Part shown: positions 25,424 to 33,098 of the stretch, piece by piece | Position numbering within the stretch: the stretch's first letter is position 1 | Layout: every line of letters begins with the position of its first letter | Assembly (NCBI RefSeq): GCF_050847355.1 | Contig: NZ_CP193755.1 | Coordinates: 1,922,001 to 1,986,000 of the forward strand | Direction of reading: 5' to 3' | DNA: 64,000 nt | From: Limimaricola sp027213785 | GTDB lineage: Bacteria; Pseudomonadota; Alphaproteobacteria; Rhodobacterales; Rhodobacteraceae | Notes under the pieces: model-generated | Seen by the model: the letters and a program-made list of their open reading frames with translations, nothing else | The model's database searches: none | Told to the model about the DNA's origin: nothing | Translations under genes and position numbers: made by a program

Positions 25424-25447
25424 CTATCCTTGTTTATGCTTGAATTG
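25424..25447. promoter_or_regulatory. Shared motifs in the motA divergent promoter region
   Basis: The 129-bp gap 25395-25523 is AT-rich compared with its surroundings and has CTATCCTTG at 25424-25432 and TGAATTG at 25441-25447, plus the related TTATCCTTA at 25455-25463. The first two also occur together in the divergent flgF gap. This is a candidate site for a common motility regulator, possibly one of the MucR proteins next door. Confidence 0.4.
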
Positions 25448-25523
25448 GTGTCAATTATCCTTATCCGATTTAAGCGGAAACACGCGATGCTGTGTCGCGG
25501 GCGCAAGGTTTCGGAGAGCTGCG

Positions 25524-26390
25524 ATGACCCTAATCCTCGGACTTGGCATGGTTTTCGGACTGGTCTTCGGCGGATTCATGCTGTCGGGCGGCAAGATGGA
25601 CATCGTGCTCTACGCCCTGCCCTATGAGGGCATGATGATCGGCGGCGCGGCGCTCGGCGCCTTCGTGATCGCCAACTCGATGACCGTCATCAAGAGCTCG
25701 TTCAGCGGCCTGATCAAGGTGCTCAAGGGGCCGAAATGGAAGGCCTCCGACTACGAGGCGCTCCTGAACCTGATGTACGAGCTGGCGCGGCTCTACAAGC
25801 AGAAGGGCATTCTCGCGCTCGACGAGCATATCGAGACCCCCAAGGACAGCCCGATCTTCCAGCGCTACCCGACGATCCTCAAGGACCACTTCGCGACCGA
25901 GCTGATCACCGACAGCTTCCGGATGCTGGCGATGCAGTTCGACGACAAGTACCAGACCGAGGACGTCATCAACCGCAAGATCAAGAAGCACCACCACGAG
26001 GCACTGGGCGCGGCCGGCGCGATCCAGACCATGGCCGACGGCCTACCCGCGATCGGCATCGTCGCCGCCGTTCTGGGCGTGATCAAGACCATGTCCTCGA
26101 TCGATCAGCCGCCCGAGGTGCTGGGCAAGATGATCGGCGGCGCGCTCGTGGGCACCTTCCTCGGCGTGTTCCTCGCCTATTGCATGGTGCAGCCGGTCTC
26201 CAACCGGCTTAAGCAGATCGAGGACGAGGACGGCGCCTTCTACATGATCATCCGTGACATCTTCGTCGCGATGGTCGCCAACCACCCGCCGAACATCTGC
26301 GTCGAGATCGGCCGCGGCAACATCCCGACCTCCAAGCAGCCCGACTTCTACCGCGTCGAGGCCGCGCAGAAGGAGCTTCCTGCGGCATGA
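25524..26390 (+). CDS. motA: Flagellar stator protein MotA
   Basis: MotA is the membrane ring of the stator and drives FliG. The 288-residue product has four membrane segments: MTLILGLGMVFGLVFGGFML and a second hydrophobic stretch at residues 30-52, then a large cytoplasmic loop, then GLPAIGIVAAVLGVIKTM and IGGALVGTFLGVFLAYCMV. The conserved proline in ADGLPAIG is present and the C-terminal VAMVANHPPNICVEIGRGN is typical. GGAGA lies seven bases before the ATG. A long frame starting at 24396 is a shadow of opposite genes. Its stop overlaps the next small gene. Confidence 0.96.
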   Translation: MTLILGLGMVFGLVFGGFMLSGGKMDIVLYALPYEGMMIGGAALGAFVIANSMTVIKSSFSGLIKVLKGPKWKASDYEALLNLMYELARLYKQKGILALDEHIETPKDSPIFQRYPTILKDHFATELITDSFRMLAMQFDDKYQTEDVINRKIKKHHHEALGAAGAIQTMADGLPAIGIVAAVLGVIKTMSSIDQPPEVLGKMIGGALVGTFLGVFLAYCMVQPVSNRLKQIEDEDGAFYMIIRDIFVAMVANHPPNICVEIGRGNIPTSKQPDFYRVEAAQKELPAA

Positions 26391-26611
26391 TCCGCCTGGC
26401 TCTCATCGTCGCCCTGCTGGCCGGTCCCGCCATCGCGGCAGGTTCGGCAGAGCCGGCGGAGGAAGAGAACCCGGCCGAGGCCGCGACGGGCCTTGCGCCA
26501 ACCCCCTACTCCTTGGAGCCGCCCGAGCACGTCAACGCCTTTCCGCCCGAGATCCTGGCGCGGATGCGCGAGGCGCTGGTAGCGCTGGAGGCCGCGCGCG
26601 GTGGCCAGTAG
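26387..26611 (+). CDS. Small secreted protein behind motA
   Basis: A 74-residue product with a signal peptide (MIRLALIVALLAGPAIAAG), an acidic Glu/Ala stretch, then LEPPEHVNAFPPEILARMRE and an Ala-rich helix. I do not recognise it. It overlaps motA by four bases (ATGA) and the fliJ-like gene by eleven, so it is tightly coupled to both. If exported it would be a short periplasmic protein; small periplasmic partners of stators are known (for example MotE/MotC types in rhizobia), but no homology is visible. Confidence 0.65.
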   Translation: MIRLALIVALLAGPAIAAGSAEPAEEENPAEAATGLAPTPYSLEPPEHVNAFPPEILARMREALVALEAARGGQ

Positions 26612-27023
26612 GCGCGACCGGGCGCTGGGGCTGATCGAGCGGCTGCACCGGGTCGAGATCGAAGCCCGCGCGGTGGAGCTCGGCGCCCTGCGCGATCGCA
26701 TGGCCGAGCTGGAACGACAAAGCGCCGAAACGGCGCAGGCGCTGGCCCGCGACGGTCGCATCACCAGCATCGAGACCGCCCCCTATGTCGGGGACTACAT
26801 CCGCGACGCCCGCGCGCAGATCGGCACGCTCGACCGGGCGCGCGCGGCGCTGGAACCGCAGGCCGAGGCGCTCGAAGCGGCGATGCGGGAGGGATTTCGC
26901 GAGATGAAGACGGTCGCCACGGTGGCCGCCCGCGCGAAGCTGCGCGCCGCCCGGGACCGCGCCGCGCGCGAGGCCGCGGAGACCGACGAGATGGTGCTGC
27001 TGCGCTGGGGCCGCGAGGGCTGA
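26601..27023 (+). CDS. FliJ-like coiled-coil protein
   Basis: A 140-residue protein made almost wholly of charged coiled coil (RDRMAELERQSAETAQALAR; LEPQAEALEAAMREGFREM; RAKLRAARDRAAREAAETDE). The length, composition and flagellar setting fit FliJ, the stalk-like export protein that sits in the FliI ring and binds FlhA. The start is a GTG at 26601 inside the previous gene. fliI is not nearby. Other coiled-coil flagellar proteins cannot be excluded. It is the last motility gene in the window. Confidence 0.5.
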   Translation: MASRRDRALGLIERLHRVEIEARAVELGALRDRMAELERQSAETAQALARDGRITSIETAPYVGDYIRDARAQIGTLDRARAALEPQAEALEAAMREGFREMKTVATVAARAKLRAARDRAAREAAETDEMVLLRWGREG

Positions 27024-27114
27024 ACCCCACGGCTCCTGTTGAGCCTGCCGCGGCGCATGTCTATATGCCCCTCGCGCCACCCGCACGTGGCCCGACACGC
27101 GAGGGAGCCCCGAG

Positions 27115-28212
27115 ATGCTGCGTACCCCCTATTATCTCATCGACAAGCAGGCGCTGCTGCCGAACCTTGAGAAGATCGCCAAGCTGCGCGAGCTTTCGGG
27201 GGCCAAGTCGCTGCTGGCGCTGAAATGTTTCGCCTCGTGGTCGGTGTTCGACCTGATGAGCGAATACATGGATGGCACCACCTCGTCGTCGCCCTTCGAG
27301 GTGAAGCTCGGGCGCACGCATTTCCCGGGCGAGACCCATGCCTATTCGGTGGCCTGGGACGAGGCCGACATCGCCGAGGTGCTGGCCAATTCCGACAAGA
27401 TCATCTTCAACACGATCGGCCAACTCGAGCGTTTCGGCGAGGCGGCGAAGGATCACGTGCGCGGGCTGCGCGTGAACCCCGGCATCAGCTCGTCGAGCTT
27501 CGACATCGCCGACCCGGCCCGGCCCTTCTCGCGGCTGGGCGAGCATGATCCCGCGCGGATCGAGGCGGTCTGCGACCGCGTCTCGGGCTTCATGTTCCAC
27601 AACAACTGCGAGAACGCCGATTTCGACCGTTTCGACGCGATGCTGGGCCAGATCGAAGACCGCTTCGGTCACCTGATCGGCCGCATGGAGTGGATCAGCC
27701 TCGGCGGCGGCATCCATTTCACCGGCGCGGGCTACCCGCTGGAAAAGCTGGCGGAACGGCTCAAGCGCTTCGGCGAGACCCACGGCGTTCAGGTGTATCT
27801 GGAGCCAGGCGAGGCGGCGATCACCAACTCCACCACGCTGGAGCTGACCGTCCTCGACACGCTCGACAACGGCAAGAACCTCGCCATCGTCGACAGCTCG
27901 ATCGAGGCGCACATGCTCGACCTGCTGATCTACCGCGAGAGCGCCAAGGTCGCGCCGAACACCGGCGATCACGAGTGGATGGTCTGTGGCAACTCCTGCC
28001 TCGCGGGCGACATCTTCGGCGAATTCCGCTTCGAAGAGCCGCTGAAACCTGGCGACCGCGTCTCGATCCGGGACGCGGCGGGTTACACGATGGTCAAGAA
28101 GAACTGGTTCAACGGCGTGCGCATGCCCGCCATCGCGGTGCGCGAACTCGACGGCACGGTTAGGTCCGTGCGCGAATTCGGCTATGGTGACTTCGAAGCC
28201 GCCCTGTCCTGA
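27115..28212 (+). CDS. nspC: Carboxynorspermidine/carboxyspermidine decarboxylase
   Basis: This PLP enzyme decarboxylates carboxynorspermidine or carboxyspermidine to norspermidine or spermidine. The 365-residue product is of the alanine-racemase fold: a PLP lysine at residue 37 in LLALKCFASW, MDGTTSSSPFEVKLG, the glycine-rich phosphate loop WISLGGGIHF, and the C-terminal MVCGNSCLAGDIFGEF carrying the active-site Cys from the neighbouring subunit. The next gene encodes the synthase of the same pathway. In Rhodobacterales this replaces SpeD/SpeE spermidine synthesis from S-adenosylmethionine. A purine run GAGGGAG precedes the ATG. Confidence 0.95.
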   Translation: MLRTPYYLIDKQALLPNLEKIAKLRELSGAKSLLALKCFASWSVFDLMSEYMDGTTSSSPFEVKLGRTHFPGETHAYSVAWDEADIAEVLANSDKIIFNTIGQLERFGEAAKDHVRGLRVNPGISSSSFDIADPARPFSRLGEHDPARIEAVCDRVSGFMFHNNCENADFDRFDAMLGQIEDRFGHLIGRMEWISLGGGIHFTGAGYPLEKLAERLKRFGETHGVQVYLEPGEAAITNSTTLELTVLDTLDNGKNLAIVDSSIEAHMLDLLIYRESAKVAPNTGDHEWMVCGNSCLAGDIFGEFRFEEPLKPGDRVSIRDAAGYTMVKKNWFNGVRMPAIAVRELDGTVRSVREFGYGDFEAALS

Positions 28213-28246
28213 GGCGCGGCATAACACGAAAGGAGGCTCGAGGGTC

Positions 28247-29482
28247 TTGAAGAAGAACGTCCTCATCATCGGCGCCGGTGGCGTCGCCCAGGTCGTGGCG
28301 CATAAATGCGCGCAGAACGCCGACCTGCTCGGAGACATCCACATCGCCTCGCGCACGAAGGCGAAATGCGAGGCGATCCTCGCCAGCGTCCGTGAAAAGG
28401 GGGCCCACAAGACCGACGGCGCCCTCGCGGCCCATGCCGTGGACGCGACCGACAGCAAGGCAGTGGCCGCGCTGATCGAGCAGACCGGCGCGCAGATCGT
28501 CATCAACGTCGCCTCGGCCTTCGTGAACATGCACGTGCTCGAGGCCTGCATCGAGACCGGCGTCGCCTATATCGACACCGCGATCCACGAAGAGCCCGAC
28601 AAGATCTGCGAGACGCCGCCCTGGTACGGCAATTACGAGTGGAAGCGGAAGGAGCGCTGCGCCGAAAAGGGCGTCACCGCGATCCTCGGCGCGGGCTTCG
28701 ATCCGGGCGTGGTCAACGCCTATGCCCGTTTCGCCATCGACGAGTACATGGACGAGGTGAAGTCCATCGACATCGTCGACATCAACGCCGGCTCCCATGG
28801 CAAGTACTTCGCGACCAATTTCGACCCGGAGATCAACTTCCGCGAGTTCACCGGCACGGTCTATTCCTGGCAGGACGGCGCGTGGCAGGAAAACGAGATG
28901 TTCGAGGTCGGCCGCGATTGGGACCTGCCGGTCGTCGGCACCCAGCGCGCCTACATGTCGGGCCATGACGAGGTGCATTCGCTCGCGACCAACTACCCCC
29001 ACGCCGACGTGCGGTTCTGGATGGGCTTCGGCGAGCACTACATCAACGTCTTCACCGTGCTGAAGAACATCGGCCTCCTGTCCGAGCAGCCGGTGAAGCT
29101 GGCCGAGGGCCAGGAAGTCGTGCCGCTCAAGGTGGTGAAGGCCTGCCTGCCGGATCCGTCGAGCCTCGCGCCCGACTACACCGGCAAGACCTGCATCGGC
29201 GATCTGGTGAAGGGCACCAAGGGCGGCGAGGAGGTCGAGGTCTTCGTCTACAACGTGGCCGACCACAAGGAGGCCTACGAGGAAGTGGGCAGCCAGGGCA
29301 TCTCCTACACCGCGGGCGTACCGCCCGTCGCCGCCGCGATGCTGATCGCCACCGGCGAGTGGGACGCGCGCGAGATGCGCAATGTCGAGGAAATGGACCC
29401 CAAGCCCTTCCTCAAGGTGCTGGGCCAGATCGGCCTCGGCACCTGGGTGCGCAAGGATGGCACCGACGAGAAGCTCTACTGA
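28247..29482 (+). CDS. lys1: Carboxynorspermidine/carboxyspermidine synthase (saccharopine dehydrogenase family)
   Basis: The enzyme condenses aspartate semialdehyde with a diamine (diaminopropane or putrescine) and reduces the imine with NADPH, giving the substrate of NspC. The 411-residue product starts with the Rossmann motif KKNVLIIGAGGVAQVVAHKC, has TAILGAGFDPGVVNAYARFA and the C-terminal ISYTAGVPPVAAAMLIATGE typical of this saccharopine dehydrogenase-like family. The start is a TTG at 28247, ten bases after a strong AGGAGG (28231-28236); the in-frame ATG at 28184 lies inside nspC. It is operonic with nspC, 34 bp apart. Confidence 0.93.
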   Translation: MKKNVLIIGAGGVAQVVAHKCAQNADLLGDIHIASRTKAKCEAILASVREKGAHKTDGALAAHAVDATDSKAVAALIEQTGAQIVINVASAFVNMHVLEACIETGVAYIDTAIHEEPDKICETPPWYGNYEWKRKERCAEKGVTAILGAGFDPGVVNAYARFAIDEYMDEVKSIDIVDINAGSHGKYFATNFDPEINFREFTGTVYSWQDGAWQENEMFEVGRDWDLPVVGTQRAYMSGHDEVHSLATNYPHADVRFWMGFGEHYINVFTVLKNIGLLSEQPVKLAEGQEVVPLKVVKACLPDPSSLAPDYTGKTCIGDLVKGTKGGEEVEVFVYNVADHKEAYEEVGSQGISYTAGVPPVAAAMLIATGEWDAREMRNVEEMDPKPFLKVLGQIGLGTWVRKDGTDEKLY

Positions 29483-29489
29483 CCGGTCA

Positions 29490-29509
29490 GGGCGGCGCTA
29501 ACGCCGCCC
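29490..29509. terminator. Shared terminator of the polyamine operon and the MFS gene
   Basis: An 8-bp perfect stem GGGCGGCG / CGCCGCCC with a CTAA loop. The loop contains the TAG stop of the convergent MFS gene (29498-29500), so the coding end and the terminator overlap. Confidence 0.75.
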
Positions 29510-30745
29510 GCCTGCAAGCTGCGCCGCCTCCGGCAGGCGGCGCAGCCACAGCATCGCGGCCGCCCCGATCACCGGCCCCGGCACCAGTACCAGGAACGCC
29601 CAGCGCCAGCCGCCCATGGCCCCGGCCACCCACGGCATAATCTGGATCGCCAGCACCGTCAGCGCGAAGCCGATCCCGAGTTGCAGCGTCACGGCGGTAC
29701 CGACGAAGCGCGGCTCGGCCAGTTCGGTCACGGCGGCCGAGAACTGGGCGCTGTCGGCCACGATCGTCACTCCCCAGACCAGCGCCACCAGCGCCAGAAG
29801 CCAGCCCGGCCCGTCGAAGGCGAAGCCGATCACCAGCGCCGAGGCCCCCGAAAGCCCCATCATCAGGGCCGTGGTCGCGCACCGGCCGATCCGGTCCGAC
29901 AGCGCCCCCGCGAGCACGCAACCCAAGGCTCCCGACGCCACCACGAGGAAGGTGAGCATCGACGCGGAACCCGTTGGAAACGGGAACAATTCCGCCTCTG
30001 CCGCCGTGGCGAAGGCGAGGAACCACGCCCACATGGCATAGAGCTCCCACATGTGGCCGAAATAGCCGAGATTGGCGTGCATCACGCCGCGGTTGCGCAG
30101 CGCGGCGAGGCTCTGGCGCGGATCGAAGGTGGCGCGGCCGAAGCCGTGCGGCCCCTCGGCCAGCCCCAGCCCGAACAGGGCGGCGGCAAGGCCGGTGGCC
30201 GCCGTCGTACCGATCACCACGGCGCGCCAGTCGAGCCCTTCGGTCAGGGCGCGCAGCAGATGCGGCATCGAGGAGCCGAGCGTCAGCGCCCCGATCAGGA
30301 AACCGAGTGCCAGCCCGCGCCCGCGCATGAACCATGTCGCCATCAGCTTGATCGCCGGCGGATAGACCCCCGCCAGCGCCGCCCCGGTGAGCGCGCGCGC
30401 CGCGATCATCGCCCCAGCCCCCGGCTCCAGAAGCAGCACCGCATTGGCAATCGCCGCGACCAGCGCCGAGACCGCCATCAGCCGTGGCAACGCCACGATG
30501 TCGGGCAGGTTGACGAGACTCGCCCCCACCGCGCCCGCCACGAAACCCAGCTGCACCGCGTTGGTGAGCCAGGCCTGCGCGCCGGGGCCGATCCCCCAGT
30601 CGCGTACCAGATCCGGCAGGATCGCCGTCGCCGAGAACCAGCTCGTCATTGCGCAGACCACGCCGGCGCAGATCAGCGCCAGCGCGCGCCAGCGCCCCGG
30701 TGCCTGGGCGGCGGTCACGCGATCCCCCGGAAATTGCCTTGGCAT
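29498..30745 (-). CDS. Major facilitator superfamily transporter
   Basis: A 415-residue inner-membrane carrier with about 12 hydrophobic segments. MFS marks include the first segment LICAGVVCAMTSWFSATAIL, AWLTNAVQLGFVAGAVGASL, the loop GRGLALGFLIGALTLGSSMP, and LSDRIGRCATTALMMGLSGA between segments 8 and 9. The substrate cannot be told from sequence; the overall pattern is like organic-anion or drug-type carriers. The ATG at 30745 is used, with a GTG nine codons later as an alternative. It is convergent with the polyamine operon and divergent from the glyoxalase-like gene. Confidence 0.88.
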   Translation of the reverse strand: MPRQFPGDRVTAAQAPGRWRALALICAGVVCAMTSWFSATAILPDLVRDWGIGPGAQAWLTNAVQLGFVAGAVGASLVNLPDIVALPRLMAVSALVAAIANAVLLLEPGAGAMIAARALTGAALAGVYPPAIKLMATWFMRGRGLALGFLIGALTLGSSMPHLLRALTEGLDWRAVVIGTTAATGLAAALFGLGLAEGPHGFGRATFDPRQSLAALRNRGVMHANLGYFGHMWELYAMWAWFLAFATAAEAELFPFPTGSASMLTFLVVASGALGCVLAGALSDRIGRCATTALMMGLSGASALVIGFAFDGPGWLLALVALVWGVTIVADSAQFSAAVTELAEPRFVGTAVTLQLGIGFALTVLAIQIMPWVAGAMGGWRWAFLVLVPGPVIGAAAMLWLRRLPEAAQLAGGRR

Positions 30746-30933
30746 CCGTCCCTGCAGAACGAAATGGACGGTTTCATTCCGCCGCTGTCACAGTCCTCGT
30801 ATCGTGTCGTCATGCCGTCCCTCGTCATTGCCGCGACACTCCCCCGGCGCGGTGCGCGTGTCGAGAGGGGGGCTGGACCCCAAGGCCCGGTTTGGGCATT
30901 CGGCCGGCGACCCATTCGAGGAAAGGACGCCCC

Positions 30934-31329
30934 ATGCCCAAGATGATCCACTCCATGATCCGCGTTCGCGACGAGGCCCGCTCGCTGGCCTTCTACGAGA
31001 TGTTCGGCCTCGAAATCGCCGATCGGCTCGATTTCGAGAGCTTCTCGCTGATCTACCTCAGCAACCCCGAAAGCGGCTTCGAGCTGGAGTTAACCGTGAA
31101 CAAGGGCGACAAGACCTACGATCTCGGTGACGGATACGGTCACCTCGCCTTCCTCGAGGACGATCTGGAAGCGCTGCACCAGCGGCTCGCCGAAGCCGGC
31201 CATCAGCCGCGCGACATCAAGGATTTCGCGCCCGATGGCGAGACCGTCGCGCGGTTCTTCTTCGTGGCGGACCCAGATGGCTACGAGATCGAGGTGTTGG
31301 CCCACAAGGGTCGCTTCGCGAACCAGTGA
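30934..31329 (+). CDS. gloA: Glyoxalase I-like VOC protein
   Basis: Lactoylglutathione lyase converts the methylglyoxal-glutathione adduct to lactoylglutathione. The 131-residue product matches GloA: metal ligands are in place at His6 (MIHSMIRV), Glu52 (ELELTVN), His70 (GYGHLAF) and Glu120 (DPDGYEIEVL). The ATG at 30934 has GAGGAAAGG in front. A longer frame from 30649 is shadow. It is followed by a hairpin, then a NemR-like repressor. In E. coli NemR controls gloA, so the pairing here is telling although a terminator stands between the genes. Confidence 0.92.
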   Translation: MPKMIHSMIRVRDEARSLAFYEMFGLEIADRLDFESFSLIYLSNPESGFELELTVNKGDKTYDLGDGYGHLAFLEDDLEALHQRLAEAGHQPRDIKDFAPDGETVARFFFVADPDGYEIEVLAHKGRFANQ

Positions 31330-31337
31330 CCCCGCCC

Positions 31338-31362
31338 CCGGGGCGGCCCCGCGCCGCCCCGG
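31338..31362 (+). terminator. Hairpin terminator after the glyoxalase-like gene
   Basis: A 10-bp perfect stem CCGGGGCGGC / GCCGCCCCGG with a five-base loop lies 8 bp past the stop. There is no T-tract behind it. Confidence 0.65.
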
Positions 31363-31412
31363 CACCCCCCAACGCTGACGCAAAGTCATCCGACGCATCG
31401 GAGCCGCGCCAC

Positions 31413-31427
31413 TAGACGACCGGTCTA
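31413..31427. promoter_or_regulatory. Palindromic operator candidate for the NemR-like repressor
   Basis: TAGAC-GACCG-GTCTA is a perfect 5-bp inverted repeat with a 5-bp spacer, 21 bp before the ATG of the TetR gene. From memory it resembles the TAGAC/GTCTA operators of the NemR type. Binding here would repress the repressor gene and the two enzymes behind it. Confidence 0.65.
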
Positions 31428-31447
31428 ATCATGCCCATCTGCCGGGC

Positions 31448-32035
31448 ATGACCGACACGCGACAGCACATCCTCGCCATCGGACGCGCCCTCGTGGCACG
31501 GCACGGCTATACCGGCGTCGGGCTCTCCGAGCTTTTGCGCGAGGCCGGCGTGCCCAAGGGCAGCTTCTACCACTTCTTCAAGTCGAAGGAGGCCTTCGGC
31601 TGCGCCCTTCTCGACAGCTTCGTGGAGGGCTATGCCGAGGATCTGTCGGCAACGCTCGGCGCGCCGGACAAGGATGCCCGCGCGCGGCTCATGGCCTATT
31701 TCGAGGGCTGGCGCGCGCGCCAGTCGGGCGAGGCCTACGAGGCGCGCTGCCTCGTGGTGAAGCTTTCGGCCGAGGTGGCCGAACTGTCGCCCGGCATGCG
31801 GGACGTTCTGGATCGTGGCGTCTCGGCCATCATCGCCCGTCTCGCGGCGGTGATCCGCGAGGGGGCCGGTGACGGCTCGCTGCCCGCGCATCCCAATCCG
31901 CACATGCTCGCCACCACGCTCTACCAGATCTGGCTCGGCGCGAGCCTGATGGGCGCGCTGTCGCGCGACACCATCCCCTATGACGGCGCCATGACCGCCA
32001 CGGCGGCGCTTCTCGACAACAAAGGACATGCTTGA
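31448..32035 (+). CDS. nemR: NemR-like TetR-family repressor
   Basis: A 195-residue TetR repressor with the helix-turn-helix GYTGVGLSELLREAGVPKGS then FYHFFKSKEAFG. The ligand half follows E. coli NemR closely (ARCLVVKLSAEVAELSPGMR; YQIWLGASLMGALSRD). NemR senses hypochlorite, quinones and aldehydes through Cys106. The matching Cys101 is present here, but the lysine that NemR pairs with it (Lys175) is Ala170. Cys52 is the only other cysteine. The stop overlaps the start of the reductase gene (TGATG), so repressor and enzyme are made together. NemR residue numbers are recalled, not aligned by program. Confidence 0.85.
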   Translation: MTDTRQHILAIGRALVARHGYTGVGLSELLREAGVPKGSFYHFFKSKEAFGCALLDSFVEGYAEDLSATLGAPDKDARARLMAYFEGWRARQSGEAYEARCLVVKLSAEVAELSPGMRDVLDRGVSAIIARLAAVIREGAGDGSLPAHPNPHMLATTLYQIWLGASLMGALSRDTIPYDGAMTATAALLDNKGHA

Positions 32036-33063
32036 TGCCCCAATCCCCCGACACCAACCGCCGCTGGGTTCTCGCCGAACGCCCCAAGGGCGAGCCGAAC
32101 GAGAATACGCTGCGGCTCGAGACCGCCCCGGTGCCCGAGCCGGAACAGGGCGAGGTGCTGCTGGCGACCGAGTTCCTGTCGCTGGACCCCTACATGCGCG
32201 GCCGAATGAGCGACGCGCCCTCCTACGCGGCCCCGGTGGAGATCGGTCAGCCGATGGTCGGCGGCACGGTGGCGCGCGTGGCCAGGTCCAACAACCCGAA
32301 CTTCGCCGAGGGCGACCGCGTGGTGAGCTTCTCGGGCTGGCAGGACTACGCCGTCTCGGACGGCACCGGTCTCAACAAGCTGCCCGCTGACATGCCCAAC
32401 CCCTCCTGGGCGCTGGGTGTGCTGGGCATGCCGGGCTTCACCGCCTGGGCGGGGCTGCGCGAGATCGGCAAGCCGAAGCCGGGCGAGACGCTGGTGGTCG
32501 GCGGCGCGACCGGGCCCGTCGGCTCGACCGTGGGCCAGATCGCCAAGTTGCAGGGTCTGCGCGCCGTGGGCATCGCGGGCGGGCCCGAGAAGTGCCGCCA
32601 CGCGGTCGAGACATTGGGCTTCGACGCCTGCGTCGATTACAAGGCCGAGAGCTTCGCCGATGATCTCGCGCGAGAAACGCCTGAGGGCGTCGACGTCTAT
32701 TTCGAGAATGTCGGCGGTGCGGTGTTCGACGCCGTGCTGCCGCGTCTCAACACCGGCGCGCGCATCCCGCTCTGCGGGCTGATCTCGCAATACAACGCAA
32801 CCGCGCTGCCGGAGGGGCCGGACCGGATGAACTGGCTCATGGGGCAGATGCTGCGCAAGCGGATCGCCATGCGCGGCTTCATCATCTTCGACGATTTCGG
32901 ACATCTCTACCCCGAATTCGCCGTCGAGATGGGCGGCTGGGTCGCGGACGGAAAGATCGCCTACCGCGAGGAGATGATCGAGGGTCTGGAACAGGCGCCC
33001 TCGGCCTTCGTTGGCCTGCTGCGCGGCGAAGCCTTCGGCAAGCGCGTGATCCGCGTCGCCTGA
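32035..33063 (+). CDS. NADPH-dependent reductase, CurA/prostaglandin reductase-like
   Basis: A 342-residue zinc-free medium-chain reductase. It shows RRWVLAERPKGEPNENTLRL at the start, LSLDPYMRGRMS, the cofactor loop VVGGATGPVGSTVGQIAKLQ and VDVYFENVGGAVFDAVLPRL, all typical of the CurA / leukotriene-prostaglandin reductase family that reduces alpha,beta-unsaturated ketones and aldehydes. The ATG at 32035 overlaps the repressor stop. As part of a NemR-like operon it likely detoxifies reactive carbonyls; the natural substrate is not known. Confidence 0.9.
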   Translation: MPQSPDTNRRWVLAERPKGEPNENTLRLETAPVPEPEQGEVLLATEFLSLDPYMRGRMSDAPSYAAPVEIGQPMVGGTVARVARSNNPNFAEGDRVVSFSGWQDYAVSDGTGLNKLPADMPNPSWALGVLGMPGFTAWAGLREIGKPKPGETLVVGGATGPVGSTVGQIAKLQGLRAVGIAGGPEKCRHAVETLGFDACVDYKAESFADDLARETPEGVDVYFENVGGAVFDAVLPRLNTGARIPLCGLISQYNATALPEGPDRMNWLMGQMLRKRIAMRGFIIFDDFGHLYPEFAVEMGGWVADGKIAYREEMIEGLEQAPSAFVGLLRGEAFGKRVIRVA

Positions 33064-33098
33064 ACGACATCGCCCCCGAAGTGCAAAGGAAAGACCAA

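Noticed and set aside
24396..25523. Upstream extension of the motA frame
   Set aside because: It lies fully opposite the unknown gene and has shadow composition. A good ribosome site precedes the ATG at 25524.
28184..28246. ATG at 28184 as start of the carboxynorspermidine synthase
   Set aside because: It lies inside nspC, has no ribosome site and adds 21 residues before the Rossmann motif. The TTG after AGGAGG fits better.
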